45,378 bases of DNA from a virus: positions 1-45,378 of the IMG/VR virus record IMGVR_UViG_3300007540_000023. One strand, 5' to 3'. Both the position numbers and the translations under genes were made by a program. The notes beneath the pieces are model-generated. The model did not search any database. It saw nothing but the letters and a program-made list of their open reading frames with translations, and was not told the origin of the DNA. This document shows positions 9,055 through 18,690 of the stretch, piece after piece. Within the stretch, counting starts at the first letter, position 1; each line of letters begins with the position of its first letter.

Positions 9055-10266
9055 ATGAAAACAGGAGGATATAGAGACAATTCCAACTCAAGTATGGACA
9101 TTGACTTAAGTGGAGAGGTACAAGACACGAGTGGAGAAGCACCTGCACCAGATGCAGTAGCTGCAGCAGCAGAGTCAGAGCCTAGCACTCCAGTAATACA
9201 GGACACATCAAATGAAATCCAAGAGACTGGACAGTTTGATGTTCCACCAACAGTAACTGAAACTGCATTGAATGCAGATGAGGATAAACGTTCTTTAAAT
9301 ACAGACTCTGAACCAGTCGCTAATGAATTAAGTAAGCCAGTAGTTGAGAATACTCCTGTCGAGATTAGTGAGGAACTACACCTTAAGTACCTAAGCGAGA
9401 AGCTAGGGAGAGAGGTGAAAGGTTTCGATGAACTAACTAAGACCGAGAGTAGTCCACTTGACTCTGACCCTTACTTGAAGGAGTTAGCTGAATGGAGAGA
9501 CAAGACGGGTAGACCGATAGAGGACTGGATTAAATTTCAAAAGGATTACACCACAGTGTCGGACGCTGATATTGCAAGAGAGTTTCTGCAGATTGAGTTT
9601 CCCGAACTAACACAGGATGAAATCGAGTTAGAAGTTTCCCAGAAGTTCTTATCATCGGAAGATGACTTTGACAACGAGATAGCGATTAAGAATCTAGAGC
9701 TTAAGAAGTATGCGTCAAAGGGTCGTAAGGAGTTAAATAAGTTAGTTTCTGACTTAGGTAACCCCAATCCAGCTAATCTTACACCAGAGCACCAACAAGA
9801 TTTAGCTATCGCTAAAGAGTACAAGGAGCTGAAGGCTCAAAGCGTTGTAGACAATAAGGCTTACAGCGAAACAATAGCCAACAGTGCTGCCGAGTTAAAG
9901 ACTATTAAGTTGAACTTAGCAGAGAATGTATCTTTAGATTATAGGCTACCAGACAACTACTCTGGTGAGATAGTAAAGATGGTACAGGAAGCCCCGCATT
10001 GGAAGAATGAGGATGGCTCTTGGAATCATCAAGCAATTGTTAAGGATGCTGCTATAGTGCAGAACATGGACAAGATGCTACAGCTAGCTTACGAGCAGGG
10101 AAAGAGTTCTGGTGCAGATACAGTAGTTCGAGAGACTAAGAACATTACCTTGGATAGGAGAGGCTCTAACGAGTCAGCTCTACCACAGGGTAACAACGGA
10201 GTACAGATTGAGGGACTGGATAACTATTTAGGTAACAAGGGAATGAAGATTATCCGAGGTAGATAA
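9055..10266 (+). CDS. Probable scaffolding protein
   Basis: 403 aa lying between portal and major capsid genes, the usual place of the scaffold. The first ~115 residues are low-complexity, acidic and Pro/Ala/Ser/Thr-rich (disordered). The rest is charged and helix-rich, with LGREVKGFDELTK near residue 120 and coiled-coil-prone segments. The C terminus is basic (NKGMKIIRGR), as in scaffold proteins that bind coat protein through a basic tail. No protease motif is seen. The role is inferred from position and composition; a minor head protein is the alternative. Confidence 0.6.
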   Translation: MKTGGYRDNSNSSMDIDLSGEVQDTSGEAPAPDAVAAAAESEPSTPVIQDTSNEIQETGQFDVPPTVTETALNADEDKRSLNTDSEPVANELSKPVVENTPVEISEELHLKYLSEKLGREVKGFDELTKTESSPLDSDPYLKELAEWRDKTGRPIEDWIKFQKDYTTVSDADIAREFLQIEFPELTQDEIELEVSQKFLSSEDDFDNEIAIKNLELKKYASKGRKELNKLVSDLGNPNPANLTPEHQQDLAIAKEYKELKAQSVVDNKAYSETIANSAAELKTIKLNLAENVSLDYRLPDNYSGEIVKMVQEAPHWKNEDGSWNHQAIVKDAAIVQNMDKMLQLAYEQGKSSGADTVVRETKNITLDRRGSNESALPQGNNGVQIEGLDNYLGNKGMKIIRGR

Positions 10267-10301
10267 AACAGATAATAATAACATAGATAAATTTTATAAT
10301 A

Positions 10302-11657
10302 ATGGCATTAAATGCATCACCAAGTGCGAAGGTAACACCTACTTCTACTAAAGCAGTATTGAAGACTAACTACATCTCTTTATTTGATTATTCAAGTCAA
10401 GAAGCACCAGAAACTCACGACCAAATAGCTACCATTTATGGTAAGCAGTCTGTATCTGGAATGCTTTACATGCTTGGAGCAGAGGGTGGTTTCGCATCAG
10501 ATAAGTATATATGGACTGAGGAAGGTCGTCTACACACAGTGTACAATGACGTAACTCGTTCTGGAAGCGTATTCTCTAAAGCAGGGCACGTATTCCGTTT
10601 AAATGAAACAGTACATCTTTCGGATGGTTCTGTAAAACGTAGAGGTATCATTATAGCTGTGGATGACGCAGCAGGTACTTTTGAGGTAGCACCTTACAAA
10701 TCAGCAGGTTTCACTGCGTTAGGTACAACAGCTATCACAGCGTTTGTAGATGGTTCTGAGTACCGTAAGGGTACTAATGGAGCTCAAGGGTCTTTAGAGA
10801 CTGACTTCACAATCTTAGACAACAAGCCTATCATCTTGAAGGATAAGTATGAGGTTAATGGTTCTGACGCAACTCAAATTGGTTGGGTTAAGACATCTGC
10901 AGGAGGGTACTTATGGTACTTAGAGTCTGAAAAAGACACTCGTAGACGTTGGGAAGATAGATTAGAGACTTCTTTAATCTTAGGAGAGAAGGCAGAGAAT
11001 GGTTCTGCTGCACAGGCTAACGGCTATGCAGGTACAGAAGGTTTCTTTGAAGCTATCCGTAAGAGAGGTAACACATACGCAGGTATCTTAGGAGATATTG
11101 CTGACGTTGATGAGGTTGTGAAACGTTTCGACGCACAGGGTAAGATTCAAGACTACATGTTCTACTGTGATAGAGACCAGTCTTTAAGTATCGACAATAT
11201 GTTAGGAGTATTAAATGCAGGGCATGCCACTGGTATATCTTACGGAATGTTTGATAACGACAAGGACATGGCTGTAAACTTAGGTTTCAAAGGGTTCACT
11301 AGAGGTTCTTATAACTTCTTCAAGACTGACTGGAAGCTGTTAAACGACCCTACATTGTTAGGTTCAGTAGCAGCAGCAGCTGGTAAGATTCGTGGAGCTT
11401 TAATCCCAGTTGGGACTAAGGAGGTTTACGAGGGTGAGTACAACGGTAACGGTGGAGGTGAGAAAATCACTGTACCATTCTTACAGTCTAAGTACAGAGT
11501 AGCGGGAGCAGAGAATCGTAAATACAAAACTTGGGTAACAGGTACTGTAGGTGGGGTTTACACTGACGACGAGGATGTAATGAAAGTTCATCACTTATCT
11601 GAAAGAATGCTTTGTACTACAGGTGCAAACAACTTCATGTTATTTGAAGGAGCATAG
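10302..11657 (+). CDS. Major capsid protein
   Basis: 451 aa; shell subunit of HK97-type capsids (fold inferred). Features shared with crAss-like/Bacteroidota podophage coat proteins are RRWEDRLETSLILGEKAENG (about 212-231), GYAGTEGFFEAIRKRGNTY (about 242-260) and YCDRDQSLSIDNMLG (about 287-301). The start follows an AT-rich leader after the scaffold gene. Unlike neighbours, which favour AGG/AGA for arginine, this gene uses CGT often, as expected for the most highly expressed virion protein. A strong terminator follows 13 nt after the stop. Confidence 0.85.
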   Translation: MALNASPSAKVTPTSTKAVLKTNYISLFDYSSQEAPETHDQIATIYGKQSVSGMLYMLGAEGGFASDKYIWTEEGRLHTVYNDVTRSGSVFSKAGHVFRLNETVHLSDGSVKRRGIIIAVDDAAGTFEVAPYKSAGFTALGTTAITAFVDGSEYRKGTNGAQGSLETDFTILDNKPIILKDKYEVNGSDATQIGWVKTSAGGYLWYLESEKDTRRRWEDRLETSLILGEKAENGSAAQANGYAGTEGFFEAIRKRGNTYAGILGDIADVDEVVKRFDAQGKIQDYMFYCDRDQSLSIDNMLGVLNAGHATGISYGMFDNDKDMAVNLGFKGFTRGSYNFFKTDWKLLNDPTLLGSVAAAAGKIRGALIPVGTKEVYEGEYNGNGGGEKITVPFLQSKYRVAGAENRKYKTWVTGTVGGVYTDDEDVMKVHHLSERMLCTTGANNFMLFEGA

Positions 11658-11669
11658 TAATATAGTACT

Positions 11670-11709
11670 AATAGGGAGGGGCTTAAATCTCTCCCTATTA
11701 TTTATTTCA
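11670..11709 (+). terminator. Intrinsic terminator after major capsid gene
   Basis: A 9-bp perfect stem, AATAGGGAG (11670-11678) with CTCCCTATT (11691-11699), is extendable by a G-U pair and followed by ATTTATTTC. Partial termination here would give capsid mRNA in excess over downstream genes. Confidence 0.75.
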
Positions 11710-11736
11710 ATAGTAATTTAATCTAAATATAATACA

Positions 11737-12552
11737 ATGGCAGTAGCAAAGAAGGTAGACCCTAAGAGGACTACAACAAAGAAAGTACTCACATCTAAGG
11801 AGTACAGATTAGCGGATGACCGTTCTGGTCTAGCTTTTATAATGAAAACAGGAAAAAACAAGAAGCTTTTAGTTTGGGATGACAAGCAGGAACTTAGTAT
11901 TCCTATCAGGCATTGTCCTAGTGAGAAGTCAATCTTTATAGATAAGCAGTCTGACTATGCGTATGTTGAGCCTATCGTCTTTATGCACGGTAGTATTGAG
12001 ATACCTCGTGAGGCTCAGATAACGCAGCAGTTCTTAGACGCCCACCCAGATAATGTAAAGAATGGTGGGACATGGTTTGAGGAGATTAATGAAGAGGCAG
12101 AGGCAGAGAATGATTTAGTATTAGATGAGATTAAGATTGACATCTACAACGCTGTTCGTGAGAAGGCGTTAAAGGATGGAGGAGAATATGAGTTAGAGGC
12201 TGTGGTAGCAGTGCTGGATAATGATGTACAGGGTGCGTCTATAATGAAGGTAAAATCTCTTAAGAGGCGTATATACCAAGAGATAGAGGCAGACCCGTTC
12301 TACTTCTGTGACGACAATGGTAACGTTACAATCTTTGAGGACGACTACATCACACGTAAGTACTTTACTCTTAGAGCAATCAAGGAGTCAATCATCAAGA
12401 AGAGTAGCAACAACAAGTCCATGGTATGGGTAAGGGATGGCAAGGTAATCGTCTCAGCACCTAGGGGTATTGAGCTTACAGAGCACTTCGCAGACTTCCT
12501 ATCAACGGATGAAGGCATGCTAGTCTCTGAAGAGATTAAGAAGAGGAGTTAA
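11737..12552 (+). CDS. Capsid-associated structural protein (function unknown)
   Basis: 271 aa, directly after the major capsid gene. It has a basic N terminus (KKVDPKRTTTKKV) and a beta-rich domain, with IPIRHCPSEKSIFIDKQ around residues 66-82. A helical, acidic middle follows, and the C-terminal half contains RRIYQEIEADPFYFCDDNGN. No enzyme motif is present. Crass-like and related phages often carry such a protein between coat and connector genes; a head-decoration or head-completion role is inferred from position only. It is followed by a terminator and a new promoter. Confidence 0.5.
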   Translation: MAVAKKVDPKRTTTKKVLTSKEYRLADDRSGLAFIMKTGKNKKLLVWDDKQELSIPIRHCPSEKSIFIDKQSDYAYVEPIVFMHGSIEIPREAQITQQFLDAHPDNVKNGGTWFEEINEEAEAENDLVLDEIKIDIYNAVREKALKDGGEYELEAVVAVLDNDVQGASIMKVKSLKRRIYQEIEADPFYFCDDNGNVTIFEDDYITRKYFTLRAIKESIIKKSSNNKSMVWVRDGKVIVSAPRGIELTEHFADFLSTDEGMLVSEEIKKRS

Positions 12553-12573
12553 TAACCTCTAAATATATAACCT

Positions 12574-12607
12574 AACCCTGCAGTTTCATATTGTGGGGTT
12601 TTTTATT
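12574..12607 (+). terminator. Intrinsic terminator
   Basis: Stem AACCCTGCA (12574-12582) with TGTGGGGTT (12592-12600), including two G-U pairs, followed by TTTTATT. It ends the capsid transcription unit just before the next promoter box. Confidence 0.75.
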
Positions 12608-12623
12608 GCTTCCTAATTTTTCT

Positions 12624-12631
12624 TATCTTTG
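12624..12631 (+). promoter_or_regulatory. Promoter -7 box (TATCTTTG) for connector/tail genes
   Basis: Matches TAnnTTTG, 20 nt before the ATG at 12652 and directly after a terminator, forming a terminator-promoter cassette. It probably drives the connector, small GroES-like and tail-tube genes. Confidence 0.65.
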
Positions 12632-12651
12632 TAACACTTAAAATACACACA

Positions 12652-13338
12652 ATGATAGACACGATTTATAAAGTGCTGTTGACTATAATCAACAAAGAGA
12701 ACCAAGGCTATATATCACCAGAGGAGTTCAACCTCATAGCAATCAATGTACAGAATGAGATATTTAGTGGCTACTTCAAGGACGCTAATGAGTTTAAGAA
12801 CCTGCAGAATAGGGGGTTCACAAACAGAGGGTACGCTAACCTACCGCTACAGAATAGGGAGGATATAGGTGCTTTTGCTGCAACAGCTAATGGTACAGTA
12901 ACCGCTGGGCTTGTAGACCTACCATCAGATATGTATGTAATAGAAGACCAAGGGGTTACGACCTCAGCAGGTATCTTGATAGATGAGGTGGAGAGGAGTG
13001 CTATAGCTATTATGGCTAGGTCAGAGGTCGCTCCTACAGAGCTGTACCCTGTTTACGAGTGGTTTGGGAGCACTTTAAAGGTCTACCCTACTACTATTAC
13101 CTCTGTTAATTTTAGGTACATTAGAAAGCCTCTAAACCCTAAATGGACTTACACTATAGTAGCTAATAAGGAGATGTATGACCCTTCTAATGCTTCATTC
13201 CAAGACTTCGAGTTAGACTCCTCAGAGTTCTACAACATCATACTAAGGATGCTTACCTACTTTGGAATCAACCTTAGAGAGCCAGAGGTGGTTAAGATGG
13301 CGGAGCTAATGAAGGATAAGGATAACGTAAAAAACTAA
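12652..13338 (+). CDS. Head-tail connector / ring protein
   Basis: 228 aa. It opens with MIDTIYKVLLTIINKENQGYISPEEFNLIA, a helical pattern recurrent in Bacteroidota phage connector genes placed between capsid and tail-tube genes. NRGFTNRGYANLPLQNRED comes next, then a beta-rich middle (VDLPSDMYVIED; VYPTTITSVNFRYIRKP) and a helical end. It is one of two consecutive connector-like genes, 5 nt upstream of the second. A ring or adaptor under the portal is inferred from order and pattern; no residue-level function is visible. Confidence 0.55.
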   Translation: MIDTIYKVLLTIINKENQGYISPEEFNLIAINVQNEIFSGYFKDANEFKNLQNRGFTNRGYANLPLQNREDIGAFAATANGTVTAGLVDLPSDMYVIEDQGVTTSAGILIDEVERSAIAIMARSEVAPTELYPVYEWFGSTLKVYPTTITSVNFRYIRKPLNPKWTYTIVANKEMYDPSNASFQDFELDSSEFYNIILRMLTYFGINLREPEVVKMAELMKDKDNVKN

Positions 13339-13343
13339 TATAG

Positions 13344-14216
13344 ATGCCAGTAAATATAATACCATCAGCAGACTACTACGAGAACCAAGATTTACATGGT
13401 AGCTATCAGTATATAACACTAGAGGATATAGTAAACAACTACATGATGTCTACAGACGATGATGATTTCGCATCCAACGTCCCTAGGCACAAGGTGCTAT
13501 TCCAAGCGAGGAGAGCCTTTAGAGAACTCTACTTCGACTCAATACAGGAGGTTAAGGTAATGTCCTTAGAGCTTAGTGACCAGCTCACTGTGACGCTTCC
13601 ACCTGACTTTGTAAACTACGTAAGGATATCGTGGTTAGGTGATGACAACCTACTACGTCCAATGGCTTCTAACGGCTACACCAATATTGCTAGGGACTAC
13701 CTACAGGGTGACAGCTACGAGATACTGTTTGATGATGACGGCTGTGCACTACAGGATGATGTACAGGGCTTAGCAGAATTAGCTGCAGGTGGTGAGGGTG
13801 GTACAGCAAACTCTTACACATTCTGTGGGGATGCCTTTAACCCTAATAAGAATATGGCTAACGTATACTCCAATGGGAGCTACGTGGTGGATAAGAATAA
13901 TGGTTTAATAAAGTTTGGGTCAGAGGTGTTCGGTAGGACGGTTGTCTTGGAGTACATATCAGACGGTCTGTACACAGGCTGTGAGGGCTCAGCAGAGGTA
14001 GATTTAAAGATACATAAGTTCGCAGAGGACTCAGTATACAACTGGATGTACTGGAAGCTAATAGAGAGGCGTAAGAACGTCCCTGCTAACGCTAAGGTTT
14101 TAGCTAGGAAGGATTGGTTCAACAGTAGAAGGATTTGTAAAAGAAGGATGAACACCATAAGACCTGCTGAATTAAGACAGGTGTTTAAGGGTTCTAGTAG
14201 ATGGTTCAAGGCTTAA
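13344..14216 (+). CDS. Head-tail connector / tail adaptor protein
   Basis: 290 aa. The N-terminal helical part includes PRHKVLFQARRAFRELYFD, followed by a beta segment LTVTLPPDFVNYVRISWLG, resembling podovirus adaptor (T7 gp11-like) proteins in which helices dock on the portal. The Asp/Gly-rich middle varies. The C terminus is strongly basic (DWFNSRRICKRRMN). With the preceding gene it forms the neck module upstream of the tail nozzle. Function is inferred from position and general pattern. Confidence 0.55.
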   Translation: MPVNIIPSADYYENQDLHGSYQYITLEDIVNNYMMSTDDDDFASNVPRHKVLFQARRAFRELYFDSIQEVKVMSLELSDQLTVTLPPDFVNYVRISWLGDDNLLRPMASNGYTNIARDYLQGDSYEILFDDDGCALQDDVQGLAELAAGGEGGTANSYTFCGDAFNPNKNMANVYSNGSYVVDKNNGLIKFGSEVFGRTVVLEYISDGLYTGCEGSAEVDLKIHKFAEDSVYNWMYWKLIERRKNVPANAKVLARKDWFNSRRICKRRMNTIRPAELRQVFKGSSRWFKA

Positions 14217-14239
14217 CAGTAATTAAAATTAAATAGAGT

Positions 14240-14485
14240 ATGAAGATGTTAAACAGCAACATATGTTGCAAAGACTTAGATGAGGTAGTAGAGAGGGTAG
14301 GTAGAGTAATGATACCTACTAAGGATAAGAAGTACAGAAGCTTACAGGTAGTAGTGTCTGGTGATGATAATGTTAAGGTAGGTGATGTTATATACGTCCC
14401 TATAAGCTCTGGAGTCGACGTGAAGGTTGAGAAGGAGTTATACACCATTGTAAACGCTAGAGAAATTATACTAATATTAGACTAA
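14240..14485 (+). CDS. Second, single-domain GroES-like protein
   Basis: 81 aa. From residue 20 the sequence tracks bacterial GroES. VGRVMIPTKDKK (20-31) matches the mobile-loop region IGGIIIPxxxKEK of Bacteroidota GroES, VVVS (37-40) matches the strand before the roof loop, NVKVGDVIYV (44-53) matches the VKVGDxVxY signature, and VDVKVEKELYTIV...IILILD matches the final strands. The roof loop is shortened, which explains 81 rather than ~97 residues. It lies between connector and tail-nozzle genes, away from both GroEL and the tandem GroES-like gene. It could be a dedicated co-chaperonin for a tail substrate or a barrel recruited as a structural part. The similarity is by eye and unverified. 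Confidence 0.5.
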   Translation: MKMLNSNICCKDLDEVVERVGRVMIPTKDKKYRSLQVVVSGDDNVKVGDVIYVPISSGVDVKVEKELYTIVNAREIILILD

Positions 14486-14489
14486 CAAT

Positions 14490-17400
14490 ATGAAGTTACA
14501 GAACACTTTTGTTCAGAGCAAGATGAACACGGATATTGACGAGAGGCTTCTGCCTAAGGGTCAGTATCCTGATGCAGTAAATATAAGGGTGGCTAATACA
14601 GAGGGTTCTGACGTAGGAGCTATAGAGAACGTTAAGGGTAACGAGAAGTTAACAGACCTTGGCTTAACCAATGCAGAGACTATAGGGTCGTTTGCTGATG
14701 GTGCAGCACAGAGGGTGTACTGGTTTGTAGCGTCTGACACTAGAGATTTAGTGGTGGAGTATGATACTCAGACTACTGACATTAACATACTACTAGACTC
14801 CACCAACCCAGACGGTGTATTAAACTTTAGTAAGGACTACCTTATAACAGGGGTGGTAAAGATAATAAATGGTGACTCGGATAGGGATTTACTTATATGG
14901 ACTGATGACTTAAACCCACCGAGGGTTATAAACATTAAGAGGGCTAAGGATGTATATACAGCAGACAGCTTTGATGAGCAGGACATATCACTAATAAACA
15001 GAGCACCTAGATATGCACCAGATGTAACACTGACCTACACAGCTTCAACACAAGAGAATGAGTTAGTTAATAAGTTCTACAGCTTTGCATACAGGTATAA
15101 GCACTTAGATGGTGGTAAATCACCTTTATCTTCATTTACTAACTACCAGTTTGCACCTTCTAAGTTCGATATGGACTACCAGACTATGGAGAACAGGGGT
15201 ATGTCTAATAGCTTTAACGCTGTCAAGATTGACTTCAACACAGGAGACTACAAGGTAACAGACGTAGAGTTGGTTTACAAGGAGTCTGGTTCTAACACTG
15301 TCTTCCTTATAGAGAGTTTTAACAAGGCTGAGGAGTTATGGGCAGATGATGCAACAGAGAGCTTCACATTCTCCAACAACAAATCTCTTGTGGCACTACC
15401 ACAGGATGAGTTATTCAGAACGTTTGATAACATACCTAAGAAGGCTAAGGCTTTAGAGTTAATGGGCTCAAGGATAGCCTTCGGTAACTATGTTGAGCAG
15501 TACGACCTTACAGATATAAGTGGAGACCCTGTAGCTATGGACTACTCACTATCACTTAGTAGTATAGATACAACAGGAGAGGTTTTGGATGTAACTGTAG
15601 GGACTAACACCTACACGGGTGACCTATTAACCATAGACCTTAACGGTTATGTACTAAGTAGGGATAATAAGATAACCATAACAGTTAGACTTGATGAGGA
15701 GACTTACGCTGGTTTTTATGAAGACTCGTTTGACTTTATTCTTAACACATCATATACAGATGCCGCAGAGCTAGCTGCAGACCCTGACTTTATATACTTT
15801 GTAGAGACACTAATAACAGCAGGTTTTGAAGCAGATAGTGATATTGAGTCTCCCCCAGATAATATATTAAGCATGCCTGCGATAACTGGTTTTACCATAC
15901 AGTCATCCACTGCTACAACAATAAGTATAAAAGCACCTATAGTGCCATATGAGGTAGACTTAGAGCCCTTAGGTTCAGACCCTACAGATATAGTGTACGC
16001 CAACTTCCAGTTTAATGTAGGTAGTGAAGCCTACTATAAAGAGATAGCTATAGACTCCTCTGTAAAGACTAATAGGAGCTATGAGGTAGGTGTAATATAC
16101 ATTGACGCAGATGGTAGGACTACTACAGTTCTAACAGACCCAGATAATACAATATACGTAGACCAAGAGTTCTCTACTTTCAAGAATAAGATTATAGTTG
16201 ATATAAACCACAAGCCACCAGAATGGGCTGACAGGTATAAGCTTGTGTTTAAACAGAATAAAGGCAAGTACCAGACTATCTACACAAACCTGTTCTACGA
16301 GGATGGGCTTTATAGGTGGATTAAGCTAGATGGTGCTAATGTAGGTAAGGTAGCTAAGGGTGACTCACTTATTGTTAAATCGGATTTAGGTGGTGCGGTA
16401 GAGGACATTATAAAGGTAAGGGTGCTAGATATAGTTAGCCAGCCTAGGGATTTCATAAAAGGAGATGACCCAGATGGTACACCAGAAACTGACCCTACTA
16501 ATATACTAGACGAAGAGTCTGGTCTATATATGAAGGTTAAGCCTGTAGGTTTTGATATGACCTATGATGAGTCTACTATTCAGACATTCTCAGGTAGTTC
16601 ACACCTAAGGTATCCTACAAAGACATACACAAGCCCAATCTTTGGAGATAACCAACTTAGCGGGGGTTCTAGGGTCAAGATAAAGATTAGCTTTAAGGCT
16701 AGGGGTTCTATATCCTACTTCGCTGAGTATGAGAATACTTTTACGGTTTTTGCGGATTATACCAATGACCTAGATTTAACCATAAATGGAACTAAAAGTG
16801 CAGTACAGAAATGGTTTGAGGCTGAGGTTATAGACTTAGGTTCGTTTGGTGAGAACTTCACTAGAGACCCACTAAACCCAAACGGTATCATAGGTAGTTA
16901 TTATACAGGAGACCCATTAGAGCCAATACTTCCTTGGCATGATGCGGGTACATATGATAATGGTTATGGCTTTACTAAAACAGAGGATGGTGATTTAAGA
17001 AACGGAGAGAAGTTCTACGTATGGGCTCACAGAAAGGGTACGACATCTAGAAACATAACCACACACGTAGAGCTTGAGATACTCAACACAGATGGTACAA
17101 ACATATTTGAGACTATACCAGAGGATAAGGGTACAGAGCTTTACTACGAGACAGCTGAGACTTATGACATAGTAGATGGTACATACCATCAAGGTAACCT
17201 ACATCAGGGCACTACACAAAGTCAGAGTCTTACAGAAGATACAGCTATAATAGAGTCCGACTTCTTTAACTGCTACGTACAGGGTAACGGTGCTGAGTCA
17301 TACAGATACTTAGACGCATTAAACGTGGGTACAGATGACGACGGAAACCAATTAAGAGCTACCTACTTAGATATAGACCTTAGACCTACAACAACAAGCG

Positions 17401-18662
17401 AGGAGAGGTACAGAGAGGTACGTAGGTACGCTGATATAACATACAGTGAACCCTACAATGAGAATACTAATTTAAACGGCTTAGGGGTCTTTAATTTAGC
17501 TAAGGCTAACTATAAGGAGGATATAGAGAAGAAGTACGGTTTCATACAGAAGCTATACGCTAGGGATACTAACCTACTTGTTATGCAGGAGGATAAGATT
17601 TCTAAGGTACTCTTCGGTAAGAATATAATAACCAATGCGGATGGTACATCAAACGTATCAACCATAGAGGACGTATTAGGACAGCAGGTAATGTACACTG
17701 GTGAGTACGGTATAAGTAGAAACCCAGAGAGCTTTGCCTTTGACTCCGCTAACGTTTACTTCATAGACTCCAAGAGGGGCTGTGTATGTAGATTAGGAGC
17801 ACAGGGTATCACTGAGATTTCTATGGCGGGTATGAGGACATTCTTTAAGGATGAGTTTAAGGACGTTATAGATATTAAGAAGATAGGGGCATATGACCCC
17901 TACCTAGACCAGTACGTTGTTAACTCAAGTGCGGTTAAGACACTAACGTTTGATGAGAAGGCTAAGGGGTGGACATCTTTCCACTCCTACTTCCCAGAGG
18001 ATATGTTAGGGATGAATAACAAGTTCTTCTCATTTAAGGATGGGGAGCTATACCAACACCACTCAGATAATGTGGATAGGAATACATACTACGGAGAGTT
18101 CTCACCATCTAAGATAGGGGTAATGGTTAATGACCACCCGTCTGAGATAAAGGAGCTACAGGCTATAAGCCTAGAGGGTAACGATACGTGGGAGACCTTA
18201 ATAAAGGCTTACATATCTAACTCTGACGACTACATGGAGAGCTCTATACACACTGTAGAGTTTGTTAAGAAGGAGGGCATATGGTTTGCCTACGCTAGAA
18301 GGAATGAGTCTGATGTAGCATTCGACTCTAAGGCTACCTATGGTATAGGGACAGTTGACGCAGTAGTAGGGTTAGACGTTACATTTAACGGAGGCTCTAT
18401 CTCTTTAACTGTAGGAGACCAAATCATAAGAGGTTCAGACCTGTTAGTTATAGGTACAGTTACAGCTATAGTAGATAGTACTATAACACTAGATGCTGTA
18501 GGAGACCTAGCGGTGGGTGAGTATATACTAGGTGCTAAGGACTCTAGGATAGAGGGAGGAAATCTAAGGGGGTATACCCTAAGGATGGACTTGACTAACA
18601 GCTCTACTGAGAAGGTGGAGCTATTCGCAGTCAACGCTGAGGTGATGAAGAGCTACAGTTAA
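14490..18662 (+). CDS. Tail tube / nozzle protein (T7 gp12-like role)
   Basis: 1390 aa. The N terminus MKLQNTFVQSKMNTDIDERL, with LPKGQYPDAVNIRV and GSDVGAIENVKGN, is the hallmark opening of the large tail-tube/nozzle proteins of Bacteroidota podophages. Short beta repeats, likely propeller blades (ADGAAQRVYWFV, YSFAYRYKHLDGG), fill the first 400 residues. A long insert of sandwich-like domains follows (about 400-960). The C-terminal part returns to blade-like motifs (SFAFDSANVYFIDSKRGCVCRLG; YDPYLDQYVV). The position after the connectors and before internal virion proteins fits the distal tail tube. It starts 5 nt after the small GroES-like gene, suggesting coupled expression. Confidence 0.72.
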   Translation: MKLQNTFVQSKMNTDIDERLLPKGQYPDAVNIRVANTEGSDVGAIENVKGNEKLTDLGLTNAETIGSFADGAAQRVYWFVASDTRDLVVEYDTQTTDINILLDSTNPDGVLNFSKDYLITGVVKIINGDSDRDLLIWTDDLNPPRVINIKRAKDVYTADSFDEQDISLINRAPRYAPDVTLTYTASTQENELVNKFYSFAYRYKHLDGGKSPLSSFTNYQFAPSKFDMDYQTMENRGMSNSFNAVKIDFNTGDYKVTDVELVYKESGSNTVFLIESFNKAEELWADDATESFTFSNNKSLVALPQDELFRTFDNIPKKAKALELMGSRIAFGNYVEQYDLTDISGDPVAMDYSLSLSSIDTTGEVLDVTVGTNTYTGDLLTIDLNGYVLSRDNKITITVRLDEETYAGFYEDSFDFILNTSYTDAAELAADPDFIYFVETLITAGFEADSDIESPPDNILSMPAITGFTIQSSTATTISIKAPIVPYEVDLEPLGSDPTDIVYANFQFNVGSEAYYKEIAIDSSVKTNRSYEVGVIYIDADGRTTTVLTDPDNTIYVDQEFSTFKNKIIVDINHKPPEWADRYKLVFKQNKGKYQTIYTNLFYEDGLYRWIKLDGANVGKVAKGDSLIVKSDLGGAVEDIIKVRVLDIVSQPRDFIKGDDPDGTPETDPTNILDEESGLYMKVKPVGFDMTYDESTIQTFSGSSHLRYPTKTYTSPIFGDNQLSGGSRVKIKISFKARGSISYFAEYENTFTVFADYTNDLDLTINGTKSAVQKWFEAEVIDLGSFGENFTRDPLNPNGIIGSYYTGDPLEPILPWHDAGTYDNGYGFTKTEDGDLRNGEKFYVWAHRKGTTSRNITTHVELEILNTDGTNIFETIPEDKGTELYYETAETYDIVDGTYHQGNLHQGTTQSQSLTEDTAIIESDFFNCYVQGNGAESYRYLDALNVGTDDDGNQLRATYLDIDLRPTTTSEERYREVRRYADITYSEPYNENTNLNGLGVFNLAKANYKEDIEKKYGFIQKLYARDTNLLVMQEDKISKVLFGKNIITNADGTSNVSTIEDVLGQQVMYTGEYGISRNPESFAFDSANVYFIDSKRGCVCRLGAQGITEISMAGMRTFFKDEFKDVIDIKKIGAYDPYLDQYVVNSSAVKTLTFDEKAKGWTSFHSYFPEDMLGMNNKFFSFKDGELYQHHSDNVDRNTYYGEFSPSKIGVMVNDHPSEIKELQAISLEGNDTWETLIKAYISNSDDYMESSIHTVEFVKKEGIWFAYARRNESDVAFDSKATYGIGTVDAVVGLDVTFNGGSISLTVGDQIIRGSDLLVIGTVTAIVDSTITLDAVGDLAVGEYILGAKDSRIEGGNLRGYTLRMDLTNSSTEKVELFAVNAEVMKSYS

Positions 18663-18669
18663 TTCTTTT

Positions 18670-18681
18670 ACAATGCATTGT
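18670..18681. promoter_or_regulatory. Perfect 12-bp palindrome, candidate operator
   Basis: ACAATGCATTGT is a perfect inverted repeat located 9 bp upstream of a TATCTTTG box, within the spacer where a repressor or activator would touch RNA polymerase. No regulator gene is identified in the window. Confidence 0.35.
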
Positions 18682-18690
18682 TTATTTTGC

